DNA of 64,000 nt. Origin: Nocardia concava NBRC 100430 (lineage in GTDB: Bacteria > Actinomycetota > Actinomycetes > Mycobacteriales > Mycobacteriaceae). Below are positions 37,977 through 47,439 of the stretch, piece after piece (within the stretch, counting starts at the first letter, position 1; every line of letters begins with the position of its first letter). Location: the NCBI RefSeq assembly GCF_000308815.1, contig NZ_BAFX01000120.1:1-64000 (forward strand). The letters are read 5' to 3'. Position numbers and translations under genes: made by a program. The notes below the pieces were generated by a model, which saw nothing but the letters and a program-made list of their open reading frames with translations, had not been told where the DNA came from and did not search any database.

Positions 37977-39745
37977 GGCAGCCTCCGCCAGTTGGCGGCA
38001 TCACCGAAGATGCCGGTCTGGATGGCGCCGCTCAGCGAGGCCCCGTCCACCCGCGGACCGGCCGCGGCCACCTGCGTGTCCTGCACGATCGGCAGCACCG
38101 TCGACAGCTCCCACAGTTTGGGTTCGGACTCGGCGATCACCTTGCCCACATCGATACCGCGCAGGGCGGTGTCGATGGCGGGCTGCAGCGTCGGATCGCA
38201 GACTCCGGACAGATTGGAGGGTGACTTCTTCGCGCCGTCCACCACGGTCGAATCATTGCCGTCACCGGGCAGCGGCAGCGGCGCGCACCCGTAGCGGGAG
38301 GCCAGCACGGTCGCCGGATCCCCGCCGGTGCGCTCCCAGCCGACCACGGCGTCGATGCTGCCGTCGGTCAACTCCTTGCTGTACAGCGTGGAGGCCGACA
38401 CGCTGCGCACGATCACATCGATTCCGGCACTGCGCAATTGGTCGGCGGCGGTATTCGCCACCGCCTGCGAGGTGGTGTCGCTCTCCACCGCCCCCAGGCG
38501 CACGGTCAGCGACTTCCCGTTCTTGGCCAGCGGACGCGGTTGCGGCGCGGGCGAAGTCGCCGACTGCGCGGCGGGAGTCTCCGCGGCGCGGGCGAATCCG
38601 GCCTCGGCCAGCAGCCCGAACGCCTCCTCCGGGCTCAACCGCGGCGGCGCGGTCACGGCGTACCCGGGATCCGACGGCGCGAGCACCTGCGCCCGCACCG
38701 GCTCCACCCAGCTGCCCGTCTGCGCGCCGACGGTGGCCAGCAGCACCGGATCCAGCAGCCCCAGCAGCGCGCGGCGCACCCGCACATCGGCGAGATCGCC
38801 ACTGCGGCCGTTGAGCACCAGCTGCATCTCGCGGGCCTGCGCCATCATGGCCGTGCGCACCGAGGGGATCGCGCCCAGCTGCGCCTGCAAGGCCACCCCG
38901 CCGTGCACCAGCGCCATCTGCGCGTCCGCGGTGCGCAGCGATTCGGCGACCTGCGCGGCGGTTCCGCCGCGGCGCAACAGGATCTGATCCGGCACCGCGG
39001 GCTGACCCCAATACCGGTCATTGCGTTCGAGCAGGATCTCCTCGCGGCCGCGATCGGCCTGCTTGATGCGGAACTGGCCGCCGGAGATCCGGATGGTGTC
39101 GACGAGCCCCTGCTCGAAACCGGAGTCCTTCACCAGATGCTGCGGCAGCAGATCCGAGAACAGTTGCCGCCAAGCCGGATACGGCTCGGTCATGGTGACG
39201 GTGACGGTCTTGCCGCCCGCCGACGAGCTGACATCCGAGATGAGCCGGTAGCCCGCGGGATCCACCGCGCCGGGCTGCGTGATCATCTGCTGCCACAGGT
39301 ATTTGAAGTCCTCGGCCGCGATGGGCGCACCATCGGACCAGGACGCCTCGTTTTTGATCTGGTAGGTGATGGTGAACGGCTCCTGCGCCGTCACATCCGC
39401 CGACACCATGAGCGCCGGATCCAGATTCCAATCGGTGCCGCCGGGAACGCCCGGCGTCGGGCTCGCCCGGAACGGGCTCGGCAGCACCATAGACGCCACC
39501 GCGGCGGTCGCGGGCGACTGCTGCGAGCGCAGGTGCGGATTGAACCCGATCCCGATGTCGTCGACGGCCACCACCACCGAGTTCTTCCCGGGCTTGGCGG
39601 GCTGCGTCTTCGGACTGTCCGTGGATTCGATGGGCGGCGGCGGGTTCGCGGTGCAGCCGGTCGCGACTCCCAGCAGGGCCGCCACCAAAACCAGCACCGC
39701 GCGCCACGACGCGCGCCTCCGCGCCCCCGTTCTCACGTTCGGCAC
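37973..39745 (-). CDS. lpqW: Lipoprotein LpqW (peptide-binding-protein-like)
   Basis: This 590-residue protein has a lipoprotein signal with Cys31 (GVATGC) and a substrate-binding protein family 5 fold (QIKNEASWSDGAPIAAEDF; RRALLGLLDPVLLA). In mycobacteria LpqW does not serve transport but steers PIM intermediates between polar PIM and lipomannan/LAM synthesis, acting with PimE. pimE is about 6 kb away in this window, as in Rv1166/Rv1159. The C-terminus overlaps mshB. Confidence 0.88.
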   Translation of the reverse strand: MPNVRTGARRRASWRAVLVLVAALLGVATGCTANPPPPIESTDSPKTQPAKPGKNSVVVAVDDIGIGFNPHLRSQQSPATAAVASMVLPSPFRASPTPGVPGGTDWNLDPALMVSADVTAQEPFTITYQIKNEASWSDGAPIAAEDFKYLWQQMITQPGAVDPAGYRLISDVSSSAGGKTVTVTMTEPYPAWRQLFSDLLPQHLVKDSGFEQGLVDTIRISGGQFRIKQADRGREEILLERNDRYWGQPAVPDQILLRRGGTAAQVAESLRTADAQMALVHGGVALQAQLGAIPSVRTAMMAQAREMQLVLNGRSGDLADVRVRRALLGLLDPVLLATVGAQTGSWVEPVRAQVLAPSDPGYAVTAPPRLSPEEAFGLLAEAGFARAAETPAAQSATSPAPQPRPLAKNGKSLTVRLGAVESDTTSQAVANTAADQLRSAGIDVIVRSVSASTLYSKELTDGSIDAVVGWERTGGDPATVLASRYGCAPLPLPGDGNDSTVVDGAKKSPSNLSGVCDPTLQPAIDTALRGIDVGKVIAESEPKLWELSTVLPIVQDTQVAAAGPRVDGASLSGAIQTGIFGDAANWRRLP

Positions 39746-39834
39746 TCTACTGGATCCCCTTCACGCCACCCGGCCACCGACGCACGGCCGCCTCGGCAAG
39801 GCCCGTCGATGCGGGACCGCCGACAGATACTGGA

Positions 39835-39864
39835 CCGCCCACCCGGGCTGACCCGGGTGGGCGG
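39835..39864 (-). terminator. Terminator hairpin after typA
   Basis: CCGCCCACCCGGG and its exact inverse surround a CTGA loop (13-bp stem). It lies 52 bp past the typA stop and before lpqW. There is no T-run. Confidence 0.65.
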
Positions 39865-39916
39865 CTGGGGTTTCAGGGGCGAAGCCCCCGAGCGTCCCCG
39901 AGAGTTGGGTTCTCCC

Positions 39917-41812
39917 TTACTGAGCGGCCCGGTCGCGGGCCTTGCGGCGGGAGATCTCGCGCTGGCGGTCGTTGGCGTTCAGGGTGACCTTGCGCACGCG
40001 CACGATCTCCGGGGTCACCTCGACGCACTCGTCGTCGGTGCAGAACTCCATCGCGCCTTCGAGATCCAGCTGCAGCGGCTTGGCCAGGGTCTCGAGCACG
40101 TCACCGGTGGCGGACCGCATATTGGTCAGCTTCTTCTCGCGGGTGACGTTGATGTCGAGGTCCTCGGCACGCGGGTTGATGCCGACCACGTGGCCCTCGT
40201 AGGTGTCGGCGCCCGGCTCCACGAAGAACTGGCCGCGGTCGGCCAGCTGGATCATGGCGAACGGGGTGACCGAACCGGCACGGTCGGAGACCAGCGAACC
40301 GGTGTGGCGGGCGCGGATCTCGCCGGCCCACGGCGCGTAACCGTCGAACACGGCGTTGGCGATGCCGGTGCCGCGGGTCTCGGTGAGGAAGTCGGTGCGG
40401 AAACCGATCAGGCCACGCGAGGGAACGATGAACTCCATGCGCACCCACCCGGCGGAGTGGTTGCTCATCTGGACCATCTTGCCCTTGCGGGCGGCCAGCA
40501 GCTGGGTGACGGCACCCAGGTACTCGTCCGGGCAGTCGATGGTCAGCTCTTCGAACGGCTCGTGGGTCTTGCCGTCGACGATCTTGGTGACCACCTGCGG
40601 CTTGCCGACGGTCAGCTCGAAGCCCTCGCGGCGCATCTGCTCGACCAGGATGGCCAGCGCCAGCTCACCACGGCCCTGCACCTCCCAGGCGTCCGGGCGG
40701 CCGATGTCGAGCACGCGCAGCGACACGTTGCCGACCAGCTCCTGGTCCAGGCGCGACTTCACCATGCGGGCGGTCAGCTTGTGGCCCGAGACCCGGCCGA
40801 CCAGCGGCGAGGTGTTGGTGCCGATGGTGACCGAGATGGCGGGCTCGTCGACGGTGATGCGCGGCAGCGCGACCGGGTTGTCGACGTCGGCGAGGGTGTC
40901 GCCGATCATGATGTCCGGGATGCCCGCGACGGCGACGATGTCACCGGCCACGGCCTCCTCGCCGGGCTGACGCTCGACGCCGACGGTCTTGAGCAGCTCG
41001 GTGATGCGGACGTTCTTGACGCCGTCGCCGTTCATCCACGCGACGGTCTGGCCCTTCTTCAGGGTGCCGTTGTGGATGCGCACCAGGCCGATACGACCCA
41101 GGAACGGGGACGCGTCGAGGTTGGTGACGTGCGCCTGCAGGGTGGCGTTCGGGTCGCCCTTGGGGGCCGGGACGTACTTCATGAGGACCTCGAACAGCTC
41201 GTCGAGGTTCTCGGCGTCGGGCACCTGGCCGTTGTCGGGACGCTTGGTGGACGCGACGCCCGCGCGGCCGGAGGCGTAGAGCACCGGCAGGTCGAGGGCC
41301 AGCTCGGCGGCTTCCGAGGCCTCGTCGTCGAGGTCGGAGGCCAGGTCCAGCAGCAGGTCGTGCGACTCCTCGACGACCTCCTCGATGCGGGCGTCCGGGC
41401 GGTCGGTCTTGTTGACCACCAGGATCACCGGCAGCGAGGCGGCGAGCGCCTTGCGCAGCACGAAGCGGGTCTGCGGCAGCGGACCCTCGGACGCGTCGAC
41501 GAGCAGCACGACGCCGTCCACCATGGACAGACCGCGCTCGACCTCACCACCGAAGTCGGCGTGGCCGGGGGTGTCGATGACATTGATTACGGTGACCGAT
41601 CCGTCGGCATTATGCCGGTGAACAGCGGTGTTCTTGGCGAGAATGGTGATGCCCTTCTCGCGCTCGAGGTCACCGGAGTCCATCACTCGGTCGACGAGTT
41701 CGGCGCGTTCGGCGAACGCACCGGATTGCCGGAGCATGGCGTCGACCAGTGTTGTCTTGCCGTGGTCGACGTGCGCCACGATGGCGACGTTGCGGAACTC
41801 GACAGACGACAC
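39917..41812 (-). CDS. typA: Ribosome-associated GTPase TypA/BipA
   Basis: This 631-residue translational GTPase has G1 AHVDHGKTT (13-21), the switch region [13 protein letters not shown]3 [10 protein letters not shown] and G4 NKTDRPDAR, then domains II, III and the BipA-specific C-terminus ([19 protein letters not shown]). It acts in ribosome assembly and stress adaptation. It corresponds to Rv1165. It is transcribed alone and divergent from the small Cys-rich gene. Confidence 0.95.
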   Translation of the reverse strand: MSSVEFRNVAIVAHVDHGKTTLVDAMLRQSGAFAERAELVDRVMDSGDLEREKGITILAKNTAVHRHNADGSVTVINVIDTPGHADFGGEVERGLSMVDGVVLLVDASEGPLPQTRFVLRKALAASLPVILVVNKTDRPDARIEEVVEESHDLLLDLASDLDDEASEAAELALDLPVLYASGRAGVASTKRPDNGQVPDAENLDELFEVLMKYVPAPKGDPNATLQAHVTNLDASPFLGRIGLVRIHNGTLKKGQTVAWMNGDGVKNVRITELLKTVGVERQPGEEAVAGDIVAVAGIPDIMIGDTLADVDNPVALPRITVDEPAISVTIGTNTSPLVGRVSGHKLTARMVKSRLDQELVGNVSLRVLDIGRPDAWEVQGRGELALAILVEQMRREGFELTVGKPQVVTKIVDGKTHEPFEELTIDCPDEYLGAVTQLLAARKGKMVQMSNHSAGWVRMEFIVPSRGLIGFRTDFLTETRGTGIANAVFDGYAPWAGEIRARHTGSLVSDRAGSVTPFAMIQLADRGQFFVEPGADTYEGHVVGINPRAEDLDINVTREKKLTNMRSATGDVLETLAKPLQLDLEGAMEFCTDDECVEVTPEIVRVRKVTLNANDRQREISRRKARDRAAQ

Positions 41813-41961
41813 GTTTGATTCCTCCTGGTGAAAAGTCTGATGCCGACCCGGATGGGTCTCATGCGTGGGGCTGCCTACAAAGAGACATGGCGAACTCCAC
41901 CGGGCATGCGGCGAGCTACATATTACGGGGCCGAAGAAATCACACGTTTAATGGGCTGAGG

Positions 41962-41980
41962 TTAGGTTAAGCTAACCAAC
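41962..41980 (+). promoter_or_regulatory. Predicted IdeR/DtxR iron box
   Basis: TTAGGTTAAGCTAACCAAC matches the consensus TTAGGTTAGGCTAACCTAA at 16 of 19 positions. It ends at the base before the start codon of the small Cys-rich gene. Iron-loaded IdeR should block transcription. Confidence 0.78.
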
Positions 41981-42157
41981 ATGGGCAAGGTGAAGGCGAA
42001 GGACGTCTCCGGCCTCAAGCCGAAGAAGAAGTGCTGCCGCAAGAAGACACGGTGCGTGAAGTGCCCGGTCGTCATCATGCGCATGAAAAAGGCCGAGGCC
42101 CAGGGCTGCTGCGGCAAGGAACTCAAGAAGTGCCTCAAACTCGCGCGCGCGGCGTGA
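41981..42157 (+). CDS. 58-residue Cys- and Lys-rich protein with iron box
   Basis: The protein begins MGKVKAKDVSGLKPKKKCCR and contains seven Cys (18, 19, 25, 28, 43, 44, 51) among about 17 Lys/Arg. The Cys pairs CC, CxxC and CC suggest metal or cluster binding. No Shine-Dalgarno site is seen; the IdeR box touches the ATG, so translation is probably leaderless. phhB starts 20 bp after the stop. The gene is too short for most callers. I do not recognise the family; an iron-starvation metal handler or nucleic-acid-binding peptide is a guess. Confidence 0.78.
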   Translation: MGKVKAKDVSGLKPKKKCCRKKTRCVKCPVVIMRMKKAEAQGCCGKELKKCLKLARAA

Positions 42158-42177
42158 AACCGGCGTAGACCGGAGAC

Positions 42178-42471
42178 ATGAAGCCCGCGCTGCTCTCCGA
42201 CGACGACATCGCCAAGGCCCTCACCGAACTGCCCGAGTGGACCCGCGACGGCGACTCCATCACCCGCACCATCGAGGCCACCTCGTTCCTCGCCGGCATC
42301 GAACTGGTGCGCCGGGTGGCCCTGGCGGCCGAGGCCGCCGACCACCATCCCGACATCGATATCCGCTGGCGGCGAGTCTCTTTCACGCTCTCGACGCACT
42401 CGGCGGTCGGCCTCACCGCATTGGACATGGCGCTCGCACGCGAGATCGATCGACTTCACGCACAGGGCTGA
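42178..42471 (+). CDS. phhB: Pterin-4a-carbinolamine dehydratase-like protein
   Basis: This 97-residue protein has the PCD/DCoH fold with the motif AAEAADHHPDIDIRW, in which the two His and the Asp form the active site. It dehydrates 4a-hydroxytetrahydropterin or, in bacteria, may act in molybdopterin or other pathways. It lies 20 bp after the Cys-rich gene and could be read from the same iron-controlled promoter. The 3' end with stop is tandemly duplicated. Confidence 0.9.
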   Translation: MKPALLSDDDIAKALTELPEWTRDGDSITRTIEATSFLAGIELVRRVALAAEAADHHPDIDIRWRRVSFTLSTHSAVGLTALDMALAREIDRLHAQG

Positions 42472-42511
42472 GACTCCACGCACAGGGCTGAGACTCCATG
42501 CGCAGAGCCGA
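42457..42511. repeat. Stop-spanning tandem duplication at the phhB end
   Basis: The 20-bp unit CACGCACAGGGCTGAGACTC is perfect at 42457-42476 and 42477-42496, with a third degenerate copy to 42511. Each full copy includes the phhB stop TGA. Confidence 0.9.
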
Positions 42512-42520
42512 GCCGCCCGG

Positions 42521-44110
42521 TCAGTGCGTGGGCCGAGTGTGCGCCTGCGGGTCGTGCCATTGCCCGAGATCGAAGTACAGCGTGGTCATCGAATCCCATT
42601 CGATCGACCACGGCCGCTTCGGCCCCTTGCACTTCCAGACGGCGGTCATGCGATCGATGCCGGGGATGCCGATCGGATCGTCGAGCGTCCCGACGCGTTC
42701 CACCTCGGTGAAATGCGATCGCAGATCGGGTTCGGCGGTATCCAGGCCGACGAAGATCACCGTCGTCACCGAATCCGGTGGCGGACCGAAGAATCCGAAA
42801 CCCCGGCTCGGACTGTAGGTGGCGGGCAGGTCGTACTTCCCGCCGAACTCCTCGACCGCGCCACCCTGCCAATACCCCTGGGTGAGGATGGCGGAATGCG
42901 CCTTCTCCTCGGGCGTCAACCGCTCATAACCGGCGTCGACGGCCGCGACCATCCGGTCCCAATTGGTGGTGCCCCAGAACGCCGACCGGATACCGAGGTC
43001 GATCGCGTTCTGCGTGGGGGTGCGCCAGCTGGGCGGCAGCGGCAGCACGGTGAGCGAGCCGATATAGGTCACCATCGTGAGTGCGGCCAGCGGAATCATC
43101 GCCAGGTTCATCCAGCGTTTGCGCGGATACCGCGAGAAGGCGACGGCCCCGATGGCGAACATGGCGGGGAAGAAGCCGGTCGGATAGTAGGGCCGGCCGT
43201 GCGTGACGACGACGAACAGCGTCATCAGCAGCAGCGCGACCGCGACGAAGCGATACGGACGCAGCGACTCCTGCCTGACCACCGCCCAGAACGCGATCGC
43301 CATCAGCACCGTGCCCAGGAAGCCGGCGAATCCGAGCCACTGCGGGAAGAATCCGGGCGGACCGTAGCCCGTGGCGTCCTGCTCCTTGCCGATGATCGGG
43401 CCCATGGACAGCTGCGGCCAGTTGTGCTGCGACTGCCAGTACAGAATCGGGACCAGGGACAGGGCGAGGATGCCGGAGGCCACCCACAGCGCGGGGCGGC
43501 GGAAGATGTCCCGGGGACCGCACAGCAGGACGCCCGCCCCCAGGCACGCCCAGACCAGCGGGATCATCCACTTCACCTGCATGTCCAGCGCGGCGACCAG
43601 TCCCGCCGCGATGATGAGCCGGTCCTGGCGGGTGCGCACCCAGCGGATGAACAACCAGGTGATCACGGCCGTGAGCGTGGCGTCGAAGGAGAACGTGCTC
43701 AGCGCGCACTGGGTCACCAGCAGGTAGGAGGTGCCGTAGCAGCCCGCGGCGAGCAGCTGCGCCCGGCGGCTGCCCCGGAGTTCGTAGGCGATCAGCGCCG
43801 ACACCACGATCGCGAGCACGCTCATCACGACGGCCGGGAACCGCACCGCCGTCACCGATCCCGGCGCGAGCAGGTCCGCGATGTGGGCGAACAGGGCCAC
43901 TATCACGCCCTGATCCGCGTAGGTGTAGTCGAGTCGCCGTCCGGCGGAAAGGAAATAGAGTTCGTCGCCGAAGAAGTCGTAGCGGCCCGCGGTCACCGTC
44001 AGCACGATCAAGGAGATCGCCGACATCAGCGCGACGCCGCGGAAGGCGAACGGTGGGTGGGTATCCGGAATGACGTCCGGTTCGGCATGAACCGCAACGA
44101 CCGCTGTCAT
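42521..44110 (-). CDS. GT39/ArnT-like membrane glycosyltransferase
   Basis: This 529-residue protein has about ten to twelve membrane helices and the first-loop acidic motif in RYDFFGDELYFLSAGRRLDY, as in polyprenyl-phosphate-sugar-dependent GT-C enzymes (PMT_2). The C-terminal 150 residues form an extracytoplasmic soluble domain (DRMVAAVDAGYERLTPEEKA). It likely transfers a sugar from a polyprenyl carrier to a wall component or protein. It sits between phhB and pimE, where mycobacteria have no such gene. The acceptor is unknown. Confidence 0.82.
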   Translation of the reverse strand: MTAVVAVHAEPDVIPDTHPPFAFRGVALMSAISLIVLTVTAGRYDFFGDELYFLSAGRRLDYTYADQGVIVALFAHIADLLAPGSVTAVRFPAVVMSVLAIVVSALIAYELRGSRRAQLLAAGCYGTSYLLVTQCALSTFSFDATLTAVITWLFIRWVRTRQDRLIIAAGLVAALDMQVKWMIPLVWACLGAGVLLCGPRDIFRRPALWVASGILALSLVPILYWQSQHNWPQLSMGPIIGKEQDATGYGPPGFFPQWLGFAGFLGTVLMAIAFWAVVRQESLRPYRFVAVALLLMTLFVVVTHGRPYYPTGFFPAMFAIGAVAFSRYPRKRWMNLAMIPLAALTMVTYIGSLTVLPLPPSWRTPTQNAIDLGIRSAFWGTTNWDRMVAAVDAGYERLTPEEKAHSAILTQGYWQGGAVEEFGGKYDLPATYSPSRGFGFFGPPPDSVTTVIFVGLDTAEPDLRSHFTEVERVGTLDDPIGIPGIDRMTAVWKCKGPKRPWSIEWDSMTTLYFDLGQWHDPQAHTRPTH

Positions 44111-44465
44111 GAACTGCCCCTGCTACTTTCCCGACAGACGCGTTCGGCGCCACGCACAGCGGTGGCGCCGCATCTGTTCGCTGACGAACTGATTCCTCCC
44201 CGGCAGCGAACATGATGAGCGCAAGAGCTCGCGGTCCTGCTCGGTTATGCAGTTTTCAGAAACGGTAATGCCTAACAACAGAGTTCGCAAATGCAGACCG
44301 GCGATGACGGATTGGATGACCGATTCGATGACCCATTCAGGGATGCGCCGTGATGTGAAGGCTGTTAGCCGGAGCCAATGGAATTGGGGGCTTGCGCTAT
44401 GAGGATTCGAATGTGCCGCACATCACTATATAAAACTATCAATTCGACGGCCGTTTCTACGCCGT
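44111..44465. other. Intergenic stretch without a gene
   Basis: These 355 bp between the GT39-like and acyltransferase genes are lower in GC, with an ACTATATAAAACTATC patch near 44420. I see no convincing gene, repeat or hairpin. Promoter function for the GT39-like gene is possible. A short open frame from 44398 runs antisense into the acyltransferase and is not supported. Confidence 0.6.
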
Positions 44466-45734
44466 TTACATCTTGGCGATCAGGCGATGACCGAGATCGT
44501 TGCACGGCTTCTCGATCAAGCGGTAGGTCACCGCCGCGATCGCCACCGCACCGATCACCCACGTGCACAACGTGAGCCAGGCCGCGGGGATGCCGAGGAC
44601 CGGCGAGGTCCAGCGGGGAGTGTCGAGGATCAGGGCGTGAACGAGGTAGAGCGAGTAGCTGATTCGGCCCAGGAACAGCAGGGGCCGCGGGAAGGAGAAG
44701 CGGCGCAGCCACAGTCCCCCCGCGAAGAACAGGTAGGCGGCGATGATGGTGGTGGGCTGCTTCACCCACGTCACCCAGACACCGGTGATCGGGTCCTGGA
44801 AAGACGGTACGAGCAGACTGATCCCGAAGATCACGCAGATCGCGAATGCGAACACCGCCCACCCGCGCCGCGCATCGATCTGGCCGGACGTCACGCGATA
44901 GAGCACCGTGCCGACGAACATGGTGGCGAAGTAGCCGAAGGTCAACGCCGACGGCCCGGGCTGGTTGAGAACCAGGGGGACGGTGAGGAATGCGAGCAGG
45001 ATCGCGACGATGGCCGAGCGCCGGTCCGACGCCAAGCGGGCGAACACCACCGCGATCAGGATCGTCACGACCACCACCGCCGAGCGCGTGACGACGTTCG
45101 CCCCGGAGCCGCTGAGCATCGCGGCCGGCAGCAACGCCCCCGGCACGATCAAACTGATCGCAAGGACCGCCAGGGGCCCGGACCGCCGGTTGAGCCCGGC
45201 GATCAGCAGCAGCGACAGAAATAGGTAGAACGCGAGTTCATAGGACAGCGACCAGGAAGCGCCGATTATCTGGATGTCCGGGCCGCCGATGAAGAAATGC
45301 ACCATGGTGAGGTTCGACAGGAACTCGCGCACGGGGTGCGCCAGAAACTCCGCCCGCAGGCCGAACTGGCCGAACGCGTGCAGGATCAGCGCCGCGATCA
45401 GGCAGGCCCAGTACAACGGGTACAGCCGGAAAAACCGGCCCACCCAGAACGCGCCCAGCGATCGCCCGCGCTCCAGCGACGCGGGGATGATGTAGCCACT
45501 GACTAGGAAGAAGACGAAGACACCGAACTCGCCCAGTCCGAAATGGGCTTGCGAGAAGCGGAAATAAGCGGGGAAGAGACGTTCCGAACAGTGTTGAATC
45601 ACAACCGCCAAGGCCGCCAGACCGCGAAGCGCATCGAGAAACTCGAAACGGCCACCCCGACTGCGAACTGTTCCTTCTACCGGCGCACTCGTAGCCGCCA
45701 CAACACGATCAACAGTCACGAAAGATACCGCCAC
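44466..45734 (-). CDS. Acyltransferase 3 family (OafA/YrhL-like) membrane protein
   Basis: This 422-residue integral membrane O-acyltransferase has about ten helices and the family motifs FEFLDALRGLAALAVVIQHC (active-site His), FFLVSGYIIPASLERGR and RFFRLYPLYW. Such enzymes acetylate or acylate exopolysaccharides, glycolipids or macrolides. Its position beside a GT-C enzyme and pimE suggests envelope glycan decoration. The start at 45734 leaves a 28-residue cytoplasmic tail. Confidence 0.88.
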   Translation of the reverse strand: MAVSFVTVDRVVAATSAPVEGTVRSRGGRFEFLDALRGLAALAVVIQHCSERLFPAYFRFSQAHFGLGEFGVFVFFLVSGYIIPASLERGRSLGAFWVGRFFRLYPLYWACLIAALILHAFGQFGLRAEFLAHPVREFLSNLTMVHFFIGGPDIQIIGASWSLSYELAFYLFLSLLLIAGLNRRSGPLAVLAISLIVPGALLPAAMLSGSGANVVTRSAVVVVTILIAVVFARLASDRRSAIVAILLAFLTVPLVLNQPGPSALTFGYFATMFVGTVLYRVTSGQIDARRGWAVFAFAICVIFGISLLVPSFQDPITGVWVTWVKQPTTIIAAYLFFAGGLWLRRFSFPRPLLFLGRISYSLYLVHALILDTPRWTSPVLGIPAAWLTLCTWVIGAVAIAAVTYRLIEKPCNDLGHRLIAKM

Positions 45735-45827
45735 AGCCTTCTAAAGCATTTGTCAAACAACCGCTATGGCGGCGCCCCGCTGAGATTTGTAGCAGATTGC
45801 GCTGAGCCCCAGCAACACTCGCGACAG

Positions 45828-45865
45828 ACTCGACGGGCACGCGGGAACTCGACGGGCACGCGGGA
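45828..45865. repeat. 19-bp perfect tandem duplication beyond the pimE stop
   Basis: ACTCGACGGGCACGCGGGA is present twice in a row (45828-45846 and 45847-45865), ending 15 bp before the pimE stop codon. Confidence 0.85.
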
Positions 45866-45880
45866 AACGGCGGACCGAAT

Positions 45881-47155
45881 CTACGGGTGCTGCCGAATCG
45901 ATCCGGCTCGGTCCGCGGCCCTCGCATCCTCGACCGCACGGTTCTTGCTCACGATGATCCAGGCGAACAGCGCCAGCACGCCGAGCCCGTCCACCGCGCC
46001 CAGCCAGGACAGGATGCCCGGGCGGGAGATGGTCCAGATCGAGTCCTGGAAGAAGCCCAGTACCCAGGGCACTCCGATGAGCGTCACCGTCAGCCAGAAG
46101 CCGGCCATCACCCGGGCCCCCGCGGCCTGCCGCAGTGGACCGTAGAGCAGCCACAGGATCACGGGGAGCAGCCAGATCCAGTGGTGGGACCAGGAGATCG
46201 GCGAGACCATGAGCCCGAACAGCTGCACGATGATCAGGGTGCCGAGGCGGTCGTCGGAAGCCAGTGCGCGCCAGGCGAAGAAGGCGAGCACGGCCGTGAC
46301 CAGCGCGGCGGCGATCCACAGCGGGCCGGACACCACATCGTGGCCGACCAGGCGGCTGAGCGCGCCGCGCAGGGACTGATTGGTCGCGGAACCGACCGGT
46401 CCGATGCGGTGGGCGTCGCCGAGCAGCTCCCGGAAGTACTTGTTGGTCTCCCCCGGCGTGATCAGGTAGGTCAGGCCGATGGTTCCGAAGAACACGACCG
46501 CGGACCAGATCGCGGTGAGCCAGCGCTTGCGGGCCGCGAAGTACAGGCCGGTGACAGCGGGGGTCAGCTTGATGCCCGCCGCGATGCCGACCAGCGTGCC
46601 CGAGATCCACCAGGTGGCGCTGCGCACCGCGATCATGGCCAGCAGTACGAGGAAGACATTGACCTGGCCGTAGTCGAAGGTCGACCGCACCGGCTCGAGC
46701 CACATGCCGATCGCGGTCCAGGCCACCGCGGCCGTGCGCCACTTCGGTTCGCGCATGGCCTCTTTGCCCACGAGCATCTCGAACGCCAGCCACACCACGC
46801 CGAACAGCGCCGCCACCGTGGCCAGCAGCCAGCCGATGGCCACCACCGAGAACGGCAGGAAGTGCAGCGGATAGAAGACCATGGCCGCGAAGGGCGGATA
46901 GGTGAAGGGCAGCGGGAAGTCCGGCGTCTTGCTGGAATCGGTGTAGTCGTAGAGGTGGCCGCTGCCGAAGTTCGCCGATCCGTCGACGTAGACGTGCAGG
47001 TCCACGAAGTTCATGCCGTTGGGCAGCAATAGAACCCACGCCAGACGCGCCAGCACCGAAATGCCCAGTGCCGCGGCGGCCATACGCCAGTGTTTGTTGG
47101 CAGTGCGATGTCGATTCACAGGCTGTGTCTGATTCTCAGGACGTGTCGATTGCAC
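45881..47155 (-). CDS. pimE: Polyprenol-phosphate-mannose-dependent alpha-1,2-mannosyltransferase PimE
   Basis: This 424-residue GT87 (DUF2029) membrane enzyme has about ten to eleven helices. The first loop carries the acidic catalytic region (PNGMNFVDLHVYVDGSANF), and later motifs are FTYPPFAAMVFYPL and LGIKLTP-like AAGIKLTPAVTG. PimE adds the fifth mannose of polar PIMs on the outer face of the membrane. Its place next to the secreted protein gene (Rv1158c-like) and near phhB agrees with Rv1159. GTG 47155 is the start; the N-terminal 24 residues are cytoplasmic. Confidence 0.85.
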   Translation of the reverse strand: MQSTRPENQTQPVNRHRTANKHWRMAAAALGISVLARLAWVLLLPNGMNFVDLHVYVDGSANFGSGHLYDYTDSSKTPDFPLPFTYPPFAAMVFYPLHFLPFSVVAIGWLLATVAALFGVVWLAFEMLVGKEAMREPKWRTAAVAWTAIGMWLEPVRSTFDYGQVNVFLVLLAMIAVRSATWWISGTLVGIAAGIKLTPAVTGLYFAARKRWLTAIWSAVVFFGTIGLTYLITPGETNKYFRELLGDAHRIGPVGSATNQSLRGALSRLVGHDVVSGPLWIAAALVTAVLAFFAWRALASDDRLGTLIIVQLFGLMVSPISWSHHWIWLLPVILWLLYGPLRQAAGARVMAGFWLTVTLIGVPWVLGFFQDSIWTISRPGILSWLGAVDGLGVLALFAWIIVSKNRAVEDARAADRAGSIRQHP

Positions 47156-47439
47156 GGCACGGTCTTTCAGCTCGGCGGGTCACACAGGTGGCCAACGGCC
47201 TCGACAAGCCTAGTCGCACCGCCGAATATGCCGCCCATCGCGGACCCCTCGCTGTAACATTTGCATCACTGACCCCATCTGTAACACGCTTTCTGGTCGC
47301 TCGTTCGATAGCGTCAGCTGATCTAGTTCGCCAAGATCGCGCCGTGGCTGTACAACTTGGCAGCCCGGTACCTAGAGTGGCGCGGAGCGATGGCTCCATC
47401 GCCGCTAGATGGTCCCTGAAGGTAAGGACGGCTACACCA

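Noticed and set aside
38438-41818. A 1126-codon plus-strand frame
   Set aside because: It is the antisense shadow of lpqW and typA, both of which have clear family motifs.
42524-44215. A 563-codon plus-strand frame
   Set aside because: It mirrors the GT39-like membrane gene and is Arg/His/Asp-rich without a domain.
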